From the NCBI GenBank assembly GCA_965368175.1, contig CBDULX010000133.1, positions 1-8,569 of the forward strand: DNA of 8,569 bases, given 5' to 3'. Positions 1-6,277 of this stretch are shown in pieces. Each line of letters starts with the position of its first letter. The first letter of the stretch is position 1. Both the position numbers and the translations under genes were made by a program. The notes below the pieces were generated by a model that saw only the letters and a list, made by a program, of their open reading frames with translations, searched no databases and had not been told where the DNA came from. Origin of the DNA: CBDULX01 sp965368175 (GTDB lineage Bacteria > Pseudomonadota > Gammaproteobacteria > SZUA-229).

Positions 1-167
1 CTGACCTAAATGGCACTTACTTAAGACTAAGTATTAATGTATTGCGTCATTCCGGTATGCTTTTTAGCCGGAATCCATTGTTTAGATAGCTGGATACCGG
101 CTATAAGCATGCCGGTATGACGAAGCCACGGCATATATTTTCCTTGAGTAAGTGCCATTCGGGTCTG
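1..167. repeat. MITE-like inverted-repeat element, left end at window edge
   Basis: Bases 1-25 and 143-167 are inverted copies of each other, with 21 of 25 positions matching. The shared core is AATGGCACTTACT. There is no open reading frame of useful size between the ends, so this would be a non-autonomous element or a remnant of an insertion sequence, not a complete one. A second hairpin sits inside it at 45-122. The bases just outside the right arm (ACC at 168-170) extend a near-palindrome GGTCTGACC, so the true outer boundary may lie a few bases beyond the window start on the left. A target-site duplication cannot be tested because the left flank is missing. The family is not identified; a relative of a REP/RAYT repeat or an IS-derived MITE are both possible. 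Confidence 0.7.
45..122. repeat. Nested hairpin repeat (CATTCCGG...CCGGAATCCA type)
   Basis: Bases 45-71 and 97-122 are inverted copies with one length difference and a few mismatches. Both arms carry CCGG, ATGC and AGCCGG blocks, and the left arm runs on into GGAATCCA. Repeats starting GTCATTCCGG and ending CCGGAATCCA are common dispersed intergenic repeats in many proteobacteria, from general knowledge. It lies centrally between the arms of the outer repeat (1-25 and 143-167), either because one repeat inserted into another or because both belong to one composite unit. Confidence 0.65.
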
Positions 168-230
168 ACCACACAAACATGATAAAAACCAGGGAATATA
201 GTCATGACTACACTGATGCAGTTAAATTTT

Positions 231-235
231 AAGGA
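231..235 (+). promoter_or_regulatory. Ribosome binding site for the beta-barrel gene
   Basis: AAGGA lies 8 bases before the GTG at 244 and supports that codon as the start. A TATAGT at 197-202 could be a -10 box, but no good -35 hexamer is found at the right distance. Confidence 0.6.
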
Positions 236-243
236 ATATCAAG

Positions 244-1047
244 GTGAAACTAAAGATTAATAATTTTAATATCCTATTATATTTTTTCCTGATGATTTAT
301 TCTTTACAAGTCAGATCTGGCGAACTGAGTAATTTTGAAGAAGACATAGCTAAAAATAAAAAAGAAAATAATGTGCGCAACACTCAATGCATTAACTGTC
401 AATCGTATGATGATTCAGAAACTTTCTTTGATATTTTATTTGGTGACATGGTTGACGCTATAATCAGTAGCACAGCTGAAGTCATATCTGAAGGAGGAAT
501 AACAAGCAATCAACGTATTAGTCAGAAATCCAGTGATTCTGATATAAACAAAAGACAGCCGGGGGAAATCCTGATACCCTTTTACAGATTTAATATAAAC
601 AAACAACATGTTAGTGATCAAATAAATGCTGTCGATTTCAAAATAGAAATAGGAAAAGGAGCAATAGGACTTGAATTTCGGTCCACAAAATACAACGATG
701 ACATTACATTAGAAGAACTTGAATATAATCAAATTCAGTATTTTCATAGAATGTCATTTGGAAATAAAATTGGATTAAACTTAGGTATCGGTTATGGCCA
801 AATGGATGGAGTATATTCATTTGATGGCCTGATTCTATCAGCACCAATTCTTTTTCATAATAGCCGTCATCTTGGTTTTGAAATAAGACCTTCAGTTTTT
901 AATACAGATGGCGTTAGCGTTAGCGACTTAGATTTATCAGTACTGTACACATATAGAAAATTAGCATTCAGAATAGGACATAGAAGCCTGGAAAGCCCAA
1001 ATGTCGATATTGATGGATATTACATAGGATTTGATTTTATATTCTAA
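244..1047 (+). CDS. Predicted secreted outer-membrane beta-barrel protein, unknown function
   Basis: The 267-residue product begins with a basic start, a hydrophobic stretch at about residues 8-23 and a polar boundary near 25-27, which reads as a Sec signal peptide. Residues 30-105 are polar and contain a CxxC pair (Cys49 and Cys52) just before an acidic and aromatic segment. From about residue 106 the sequence alternates polar and hydrophobic residues in short strands separated by Gly, Asn or Asp turns, and it ends in Phe (GYYIGFDFIF), the usual signature for outer-membrane beta-barrel assembly. The second half would fit an eight-strand barrel of roughly 160 residues. The start is a GTG with AAGGA 8 bases upstream. 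No function is recognised. The gene is AT-rich compared with the genes right of 3083, and the only other envelope gene nearby is the lipoprotein at 1716. A periplasmic beta-rich protein remains possible. Confidence 0.82.
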   Translation: MKLKINNFNILLYFFLMIYSLQVRSGELSNFEEDIAKNKKENNVRNTQCINCQSYDDSETFFDILFGDMVDAIISSTAEVISEGGITSNQRISQKSSDSDINKRQPGEILIPFYRFNINKQHVSDQINAVDFKIEIGKGAIGLEFRSTKYNDDITLEELEYNQIQYFHRMSFGNKIGLNLGIGYGQMDGVYSFDGLILSAPILFHNSRHLGFEIRPSVFNTDGVSVSDLDLSVLYTYRKLAFRIGHRSLESPNVDIDGYYIGFDFIF

Positions 1048-1082
1048 ATCACATGAAGGGCCCCGGACCAGGCCTTATATAC

Positions 1083-1118
1083 CCACCGCAAGTTATAAAA
1101 AATATAAGATTATGGTGG
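1083..1118 (+). terminator. Possible weak terminator hairpin after the beta-barrel gene
   Basis: CCACC at 1083-1087 pairs with GGTGG at 1114-1118, and the neighbouring bases (TTATA with TATAA) can extend the stem imperfectly around an A-rich loop. The bases after it are CTTAAATTTT, only loosely T-rich. It is the only stem with some GC content in the gap after the beta-barrel gene. It could terminate transcription or may simply be a chance dyad. Confidence 0.25.
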
Positions 1119-1255
1119 CTTAAATTTTAACGACTTATCAGATAACAGAGAGTATATTCATACACAAGCATTTACGGGATTTTTTAGAGAACGATCACGT
1201 TTTAGTGAAACTACATACAGCCTTCATAATAAACACCATTCTGACAAATAAAGCT

Positions 1256-1570
1256 ATGAATTATCAATTAGTTATACAATTTCCACTTACAGATTCCTCC
1301 GCAGATGATTTTGATCAATTACTTATGATCGAGAATGAGCTTAATCTTTCCTTAAGAGATAAACACCAGGTTAACGGACATGATCTGGGATCGGATATCA
1401 TGAATATATATATTCACACAGATAATCCTGATGAAGCTTTTGAACTGGTTAAAAACATTTTATCTGAAAACGACCTGAAAAAAATAACTGCAGCCATTAG
1501 CGATATAGAGGGTGATAACTACTCAGTGATATGGCCTGATATTAATAATGAAACCTTTAAAATTTTATAG
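1256..1570 (+). CDS. Small conserved protein of unknown function (MNYQLVIQ-type)
   Basis: The frame is open from a GTG at 1205, but the ATG at 1256 is preferred. From there the 104-residue product starts MNYQLVIQFP, and small soluble proteins with this kind of opening, followed by an acidic helix and a GHDxGSxxMNIYIxT core, are familiar to me as hypothetical proteins in many bacteria; the 17 extra residues from the GTG do not resemble that family. No strong ribosome binding site precedes either start. The protein is acidic, with no signal peptide or membrane segment, and reads as alternating alpha and beta: strand 2-8, helix 13-31, strand 47-53 (MNIYIHT), helix 57-68, and a late strand with Trp. 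The role is unknown; the layout would suit a small ferredoxin-like fold. It lies between two envelope genes but is itself predicted to be cytoplasmic. Confidence 0.72.
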   Translation: MNYQLVIQFPLTDSSADDFDQLLMIENELNLSLRDKHQVNGHDLGSDIMNIYIHTDNPDEAFELVKNILSENDLKKITAAISDIEGDNYSVIWPDINNETFKIL

Positions 1571-1583
1571 CTGCAGCAATTAG

Positions 1584-1612
1584 ATTGCCATCAGATAGTA
1601 TTATATGGCAAT
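1584..1612 (+). terminator. Possible weak terminator hairpin after the small conserved gene
   Basis: ATTGCCAT at 1584-1591 is a perfect inverted copy of ATGGCAAT at 1605-1612, with a 13-base loop and ATTTCATATT following. A second short dyad, TTCCTG at 1621-1626 with CAGGAA at 1638-1643, follows at once. The stems are low in GC and the T-tract is poor, so termination is possible but not established. Confidence 0.3.
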
Positions 1613-1715
1613 ATTTCATATTCCTGGATTTAAGAATCAGGAACAAGAGAATCATTAAACACAATTGAATTTATTAAGCTCCAGGCACAACTGGGCATAA
1701 GCACATGTAAAATAT

Positions 1716-2495
1716 ATGAATAAACTACGATATAGCCTGTTACCCAAATTAAAACTCATTGCTTTAATTTTCATATTTATAATGATGTCATCGTGTGCAA
1801 CCCCCATGACAAATATCAAGCAAAATAAATCCTTTACATTTAACAGCATTCAACAGGATCATATTGTTTTTGGCGGCCTCATATCAGATACAGAAAAATG
1901 GAATAATGCAATGTTTGAACGATATTCAAACATTGCAAGAGAATCATTATCTTTAATAAATAAGGACATTAACTTCCGTTCAAACGATAATATTATACTT
2001 AATATTGGTTACGGTGAACTTATAAACCTTATAAATATAATTTTAGAAAATATTACTGAATACAAAGAGGCCCTGATCACCCTGTCAAATACTGAAAAAG
2101 ACAGCAGATACATTATATTTTCTAAAATATTAACAGATGACATTCTAAAAAGTAATTACGGCACTAAAACAGAAAAAACCTATACTACTGAACGAAAAAT
2201 AACGGTGTTTACCGCCATATATGACTTAAAAAACCTTAATAGTGTCTGGAGTGGCAAAATATCAACCACTATGACAAATACAAACACCAATCCACATAAC
2301 CATGATGATAATAGCTTAGCCGATTTGTTTACTACATTTGTCGAGGATACTATATATGGAAACTACCCGGAACCACCCAAACTTGAATCTTTAATTTCTA
2401 AAACATTCTCTGATATCGGTGATAATATTACAAATCGACCATGTAACGAAATTGGTTATATCAATTGTTTCATGCGAAGCATCTCAAGATTTTAA
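1716..2495 (+). CDS. Predicted outer-membrane lipoprotein, unknown function
   Basis: The 259-residue product has a basic N-terminus, a long hydrophobic run (about residues 13-24) and a lipobox-like MSSC with Cys27 as the acylated residue. Ala at +2 is not a retention signal, so outer-membrane placement is expected. The mature part is Asn- and Thr-rich and appears mixed alpha and beta: a strand IVFGG near 50, a helix at 60-80, then a region around residues 125-185 (RYIIFSKI, then ITVFTAIYDL, then WSGKIS) whose pattern resembles the alternating strands of periplasmic lipoproteins that report on or build transport assemblies. That resemblance is weak and I assign no family. Two more cysteines lie near the C-terminus (PCNEIGYINC) and could form a disulfide. 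No clear ribosome binding site precedes the ATG; the ATG at 1704 is followed directly by a stop, so 1716 is the sensible start. The gene is very AT-rich (one line counted at 23% G+C). Confidence 0.82.
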   Translation: MNKLRYSLLPKLKLIALIFIFIMMSSCATPMTNIKQNKSFTFNSIQQDHIVFGGLISDTEKWNNAMFERYSNIARESLSLINKDINFRSNDNIILNIGYGELINLINIILENITEYKEALITLSNTEKDSRYIIFSKILTDDILKSNYGTKTEKTYTTERKITVFTAIYDLKNLNSVWSGKISTTMTNTNTNPHNHDDNSLADLFTTFVEDTIYGNYPEPPKLESLISKTFSDIGDNITNRPCNEIGYINCFMRSISRF

Positions 2496-2652
2496 ATGCA
2501 TCAATCCAATTGAAATATTATTGTAATTTTTCACTTATATTTAACTGATTCAGCCATTAATTAATCTGCATCAATTTTGAGCAACTAGTAATTTACGCTA
2601 AACCCTTCCCTGGCTGTGTAATTTCATCTATTATTACAGGGTGTGTACCAAT

Positions 2653-2658
2653 AAGGGA
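2653..2658 (+). promoter_or_regulatory. Ribosome binding site for the STAS-like gene
   Basis: AAGGGA lies 8 bases before the ATG at 2667, the best-placed site among the left-hand genes. The gap 2496-2666 before it is AT-rich and carries TGCATCAAT twice (2497-2505 and 2567-2575). No convincing sigma-70 promoter was found there. Confidence 0.6.
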
Positions 2659-2666
2659 ATTGGCTG

Positions 2667-3050
2667 ATGTCACATCATAATACATGGGAAGAAAACGGTC
2701 TTTATAGAAAATTCACCGATAGCATTACTGGTGAAGAAATTCTCACTTCTAATTTAACAATTCACGGCGATTCTCGCTTTGACAATCTAAAATACGTGAT
2801 TAACGATTTTACGCAAATTGTAGAATTCGATGCAGATGAGATTGATATTCTTAAGATTTCTACTATTGACAATGTCGGATCAAGAAGCAACTCTTATCTT
2901 AAAATTGCAATAGTGGCTACTTCTGAACCTCTTTTAGTCTGGGTCCATCTGTATTGCAAACAGATGCTAGATTCACCACTGGAATGTAAAATTTTTAATC
3001 ACGTTGATGATGCATACAGATGGCTGTCTAAGTCACTAGTTGCTGTGTAA
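2667..3050 (+). CDS. Small STAS/SpoIIAA-like protein, hypothetical
   Basis: The 127-residue product is soluble, with no signal peptide. Its pattern is an N-terminal strand with GLYRKFTDSITGEE, a DSRFDNLKYVINDF segment at about residues 35-48, a helix at 55-80, a hydrophobic strand LKIAIVAT at about 77-84, a second hydrophobic run LLVWVHLYC and a C-terminal KIFNHVDDAYRWL. An early FTG/TGEE turn, a central YVINDF strand and a late KIFxxxxDAxxWL ending are the layout of small bacterial SpoIIAA-like (STAS/SEC14-related) proteins, so that fold is my best assignment; it rests on memory of the pattern and not on a search. A role in binding a lipid or a regulatory partner would be pure inference. It is the last gene of the AT-rich stretch and converges with the methyltransferase gene, with only 32 bases between them and no visible terminator. 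Confidence 0.72.
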   Translation: MSHHNTWEENGLYRKFTDSITGEEILTSNLTIHGDSRFDNLKYVINDFTQIVEFDADEIDILKISTIDNVGSRSNSYLKIAIVATSEPLLVWVHLYCKQMLDSPLECKIFNHVDDAYRWLSKSLVAV

Positions 3051-3082
3051 ACTTTCTCATTAACGCATGGTAGAGTGCGATA

Positions 3083-3685
3083 TCACAGTTTCCGCCAGAC
3101 CAGTATCCGATTATTCGCAGGCATGGCATAGTCTTCAAGCAACTCCATACCATGGGATTGTGCCAGTGACTGCAGGTCTTCAAAATTACGGATTGCACTT
3201 TCTGGGTCTCGATTTTTCAACCAGACATCAAATCGTGCATTACTTTCCGAAGTATACTCTCCCGCATAATTAAACGGCCCATACTGGGCAAACAGTCCGC
3301 CGGATCTCAATGATCTGGCAATACCCCTGAACATGGATTGCACCAGCGACCAGGACACAATATGGGTGGTGTTAGCCGTAAAAACATAATCAATATTATT
3401 GTCTATAAACCAGTCAGTATTACTCAGATCCAGTTCCTGGGGTGGCTGGATACGACCATGGTCGGCGTCTTCCATCCACATGCGAATACCTTCAAGCTGG
3501 CTGATTACATCAGTCGGTTGCCAGTTCAGATGGGGCATATGCTGTGTAAAAAACAGCGCATGCTGGCCAGTACCACTGCCAATTTCCAGTACCTGGCCTG
3601 GCTCTGAGAACACCTGCTGTAAAACTTCCAGAATCACCTGCTGGTTCTGGTCACAGGATTCCGCATAGGGTCGATTTAAATTCAT
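3083..3685 (-). CDS. DUF938-family SAM-dependent methyltransferase
   Basis: The 200-residue protein matches the DUF938 (PF06080) methyltransferase-like family, which includes human METTL26, in length and motifs. The N-terminal RPYAESCDQNQQVILEVL corresponds to the family's Asn- and Pro-containing opening. The SAM-binding motif I is VLEIGSGTGQHALFF at about residues 32-46, followed by WQPTD, which places the acidic residue of motif II. The family's ANxxHIxxW segment is present as ANTTHIVSW, and GGLFAQYGPFNY follows where the fifth strand is expected. The methyl acceptor of this family is not known to me. The start ATG lies 8 bases after the apeB stop, and the likely ribosome binding site (AACGGATAA) overlaps that stop, so translation is probably coupled to apeB as the last gene of a three-gene operon. 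Confidence 0.94.
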   Translation of the reverse strand: MNLNRPYAESCDQNQQVILEVLQQVFSEPGQVLEIGSGTGQHALFFTQHMPHLNWQPTDVISQLEGIRMWMEDADHGRIQPPQELDLSNTDWFIDNNIDYVFTANTTHIVSWSLVQSMFRGIARSLRSGGLFAQYGPFNYAGEYTSESNARFDVWLKNRDPESAIRNFEDLQSLAQSHGMELLEDYAMPANNRILVWRKL

Positions 3686-3693
3686 TATAAGTT

Positions 3694-4980
3694 TTATCCG
3701 TTATAAAATTCTTTTAATACTCGATATAGATAAAACGCGTCCCAGCATCCGGCCAGTTCACGAATCGAATGCATGGCGAAGGTAGGGACACCCACGTCCA
3801 GTGTTTTCACACCCAGGCCACTGGCGGTGACCGGGCCTATAGTGCTACCACAACCCATATCACTGCGCACAACGAACGACTGTACAGGTACATCGGCACG
3901 TTTGCAGTAATGTCTAAACACAGCACTGGTTTCACTGTTGGTGGCATAACGCTGGTTAGCGTTGTTTTTGATTACCGGCCCCTGATTGATAATCGGCCCA
4001 TGGTTCTCATCATGTTTATCAACATAATTGGGATGCACACCGTGGGCATTATCGGTGGAAATCAGCATAGATTGATCCATTACCCGGCTCAGGTATTCCC
4101 CGGTTCCGGCAATGCGCTCCAGTACCGAGCGTAGAAAATTGCCCTGAGCTCCACTGCTAGATACGCTGCCCACTTCCTCATGATCATTACATACCAGCAG
4201 ACTACTGGCACCATCAGTGCAGTCCAGCAAACTCATTAAGCCCGTATAACAACTGAGTAAATTATCCAGCCGGGCTGAAGCGATAAAATCCTGATGTAAA
4301 CCAACATAGGACGGTGGCTGAACATCATAAAAAAATAATTCATAATCCAGCACTTCTTCTGCATCACAATCATCACATTGATTTTTAAGCAATTGCAGAA
4401 TGATTTTTTTCAGGCTGGGTTTTTCCTCATTAGGTAAACGCACCAGTATCGGTGGAATATCGGTTTGGGCATTGATTTTACGATTTTCATTGACTTCACG
4501 ATCAAGATGAATCGCCAGGCTTGGAATCACGGCTATTGGATTGTCAAAATTAATCAGGGCCTGAGCGATATCACCACCCTTGTCCAGATAATGCACCCGA
4601 CCGGCCAGTGACAGATCACGGTCGAACCAGGGGTTGAGCAATGCACCTCCGTATACTTCAACTCCCAGCTGGAAATAACCGTTTTTGACAATTTCAGGTT
4701 CTGGTTTCACTTTTAAGCAGGGACTGTCGGTATGAGCACCTACCATGTGGATACCGGTTTTGTGTAAATCATCTTTTCCCAGGGTAAATGCAATTATAGA
4801 AGAATCGTTACGGGTCACATAATAACCCTGCCCCTTTTTCAGTTGCCAGCTCTCCGATTCAAACAATCGCTGATAACCCATGCACTCAAGTCGCCCCATC
4901 ATGGTTTCAACCGCATGGAAAGGCGTGGGTGATGCCTGAAGAAATTCCAGTAAGCCCTGGTTAAACTCTGTGTCTTGCAT
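3694..4980 (-). CDS. apeB: M18 family aminopeptidase ApeB
   Basis: The 428-residue protein is a cytoplasmic metallo-aminopeptidase of the M18 family, which removes N-terminal, typically acidic or neutral, residues from peptides with two metal ions. Length and motifs match the bacterial ApeB type. Visible metal-binding and catalytic positions are: His83 and Asp85 in GAHTDSP, Asp239 in SARLDN, Glu268-Glu269 in NDHEEVGS, Asp310 in STDNAHGVHPNY and His404 in AMHSIRE. All are intact. The open frame could start 12 residues earlier at 5016, but the ATG at 4980 is chosen because it has a strong AGAGGAA five bases upstream and because MQDTEFNQGLLEFLQASPTPFHAV aligns with the usual family start. It lies 71 bases after the NAD-kinase-like gene and 8 bases before the DUF938 gene, all in the same direction. 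It probably takes part in peptide turnover; a link between peptidase and the NAD-kinase-like neighbour is not explained. Confidence 0.96.
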   Translation of the reverse strand: MQDTEFNQGLLEFLQASPTPFHAVETMMGRLECMGYQRLFESESWQLKKGQGYYVTRNDSSIIAFTLGKDDLHKTGIHMVGAHTDSPCLKVKPEPEIVKNGYFQLGVEVYGGALLNPWFDRDLSLAGRVHYLDKGGDIAQALINFDNPIAVIPSLAIHLDREVNENRKINAQTDIPPILVRLPNEEKPSLKKIILQLLKNQCDDCDAEEVLDYELFFYDVQPPSYVGLHQDFIASARLDNLLSCYTGLMSLLDCTDGASSLLVCNDHEEVGSVSSSGAQGNFLRSVLERIAGTGEYLSRVMDQSMLISTDNAHGVHPNYVDKHDENHGPIINQGPVIKNNANQRYATNSETSAVFRHYCKRADVPVQSFVVRSDMGCGSTIGPVTASGLGVKTLDVGVPTFAMHSIRELAGCWDAFYLYRVLKEFYNG

Positions 4981-4985
4981 TTTTA

Positions 4986-4992
4986 TTCCTCT
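4986..4992 (-). promoter_or_regulatory. Strong ribosome binding site that fixes the apeB start
   Basis: Read on the minus strand this is AGAGGAA, five bases before the ATG at 4980. It lies inside the coding extension that would exist if the upstream start at 5016 were used, so it favours the shorter apeB product. Confidence 0.75.
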
Positions 4993-5051
4993 ACTACCAT
5001 CTACCACTGCGTACAATTCGCTACTAATAAATGTTTATTTTTTAATATGTA

Positions 5052-6182
5052 TCAGGCAATTCGATAAAGTGTGGTTTCATCATAACCGGTGATCACCTGT
5101 ACCATCCCGGTTAATTGTTTGTTCAGTTCATCATCACCGGTATCAACTCGAATTGGCTGCCCATTCAGCGCATGTAATTTTTCAGGCGTAGCAATAAGCT
5201 GTATATTCTCCAGACCGATTTTACGAATTACTTCAGGACTGAACTGCTGATTTCCTCGCCCCAGCATGTGTCCCTGGCCACCGATAATAGTTATTAGCAT
5301 TTTAGCGCTTTTACCCTGGTCGAGTAATGCCAGTATTTCCTGTTCACTCACATCTTTGGCCAGCAATTGTCGGTTTTCAACCACATCAACCCCCAGTAAA
5401 GTGGCATTCTGCTTCATGATATCCATAATGGCTTTAGGGGTTGTTCCGGAACCAATAAAATAGAGGGTATCCGGTTCCATAATTTCGGTAATAAAAGCGG
5501 CAATATCCTGCAACACGATTTCCTCATGATGCACACTGCCTTCTTTCATATTCTGCATGTACTGGTTCTCGGCCGGTACATTAAGCTGGCCATAACGCGT
5601 GGCTTTGACCACATCCTGACGAAAAGCCTCTTCGTCTATATCCATTACCGAGGCTTCGCGAATAGCCAGCGGCCGTCCCTTTATAATTAACGATAACAGT
5701 TCACCTGCATGTTTCGGGGTCACCGCATAAACCGCAGAATGGATTTTACATCCGGCGGGGATTCCCATCACTGGCACCACGTCATCTTTGTGTAATCGTT
5801 TTAATGTATGGTATATATTTCTCGCTGTGCCGTCACCACCGGCAAACAGCAGCAAATCTATGCCATGAGCCAGCAACTGTTCGACGGCTTTTTCGGTATC
5901 TTCAGCTGTGGTCGCACCCATGGTGTTATCAGCCAGTACCTCAACATTAAATCCCATGTCCCGACACAGGTTTTCACCCATATCATGGGCAGCCGTGTAG
6001 ATGACACACTGATCGGCCTGTTGCTGAATATGCTGTAAACAACTGCGAGTGCGTGTCTGGGCCTGGGGCTTTGCACCCAGCTCTAATGCCTTTTGAGATA
6101 TTTCACTGCCATCTGAGCCTTTTAAGGCCACTGCCCCACCCACGCCTGCCAGGGGATTAATAATTAACCCTAATCTAAACAA
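5052..6182 (-). CDS. ATP-NAD kinase-like protein (COG3199 family), TTG start
   Basis: The 376-residue protein is a member of the COG3199 group of predicted ATP-NAD kinase relatives, with an NAD-kinase/diacylglycerol-kinase type N-terminal domain and a family-specific C-terminal domain. The opening FRLGLIINPLAGVGG is the usual start of the family. The nucleotide-binding motif GGDGTARN lies at residues 115-122, followed by MGIPAGCKIHSAVYAV at about 140-155. The C-terminal half carries YFIGSGTTPKAIMDIM and IIGGQGHMLGRGNQQ, both typical of the family. Whether members really phosphorylate NAD is not established by sequence; the true physiological substrate is uncertain. The start codon is TTG, with GGGG seven bases upstream, and no ATG or GTG fits the family N-terminus better. 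It is the first gene of the likely operon with apeB and the DUF938 gene, and is divergent from ispG. Confidence 0.93.
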   Translation of the reverse strand: MFRLGLIINPLAGVGGAVALKGSDGSEISQKALELGAKPQAQTRTRSCLQHIQQQADQCVIYTAAHDMGENLCRDMGFNVEVLADNTMGATTAEDTEKAVEQLLAHGIDLLLFAGGDGTARNIYHTLKRLHKDDVVPVMGIPAGCKIHSAVYAVTPKHAGELLSLIIKGRPLAIREASVMDIDEEAFRQDVVKATRYGQLNVPAENQYMQNMKEGSVHHEEIVLQDIAAFITEIMEPDTLYFIGSGTTPKAIMDIMKQNATLLGVDVVENRQLLAKDVSEQEILALLDQGKSAKMLITIIGGQGHMLGRGNQQFSPEVIRKIGLENIQLIATPEKLHALNGQPIRVDTGDDELNKQLTGMVQVITGYDETTLYRIA

Positions 6183-6265
6183 TGATTTACCCCGACCTCA
6201 GCCAACATCCAATCTATTCAATTTACCATAAAGTGGTATCATAGCCCCTTATTTCAACCGGCCCA
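6183..6265. promoter_or_regulatory. Divergent promoter region between the NAD-kinase-like operon and ispG
   Basis: Both flanking genes must be transcribed out of this short stretch. On the plus strand TATCAT at 6237-6242 matches the -10 consensus at five of six positions; the best -35 at a 16-base distance is TATTCA at 6215-6220, which is weak. A short dyad, ACCA-N5-TGGT at 6225-6237, overlaps this -10 and could be an operator half-pair or chance. On the minus strand GGGG at 6190-6193 is the ribosome binding site for the TTG start at 6182; no minus-strand promoter could be fixed. Confidence 0.4.
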
Positions 6266-6277
6266 GTGCAAACTTTT

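Noticed and set aside
204..260. Short frame of 18 codons (starting MTTLMQLNF) overlapping the start of the beta-barrel gene
   Set aside because: No ribosome binding site of note and no known leader-peptide features such as a run of one amino acid; it overlaps the real gene start.
2497..2575. Direct repeat TGCATCAAT at 2497-2505 and 2567-2575
   Set aside because: Nine bases in an AT-rich gap, only two copies and no regular spacing; chance is the simpler explanation, and it does not resemble a CRISPR or iteron array.
3067..3668. Plus-strand open frames at 3067-3273, 3338-3607 and 3399-3668
   Set aside because: All lie opposite the DUF938 methyltransferase gene, whose family motifs are unmistakable; the plus-strand products show no family pattern.
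5025..5043. AT-only palindrome AATAAATGTTTATT followed by T residues, between apeB and the NAD-kinase-like gene
   Set aside because: It would form a terminator only on the plus strand, where no gene ends; the stem has no GC pairs beyond the centre and the loop would be only two bases.
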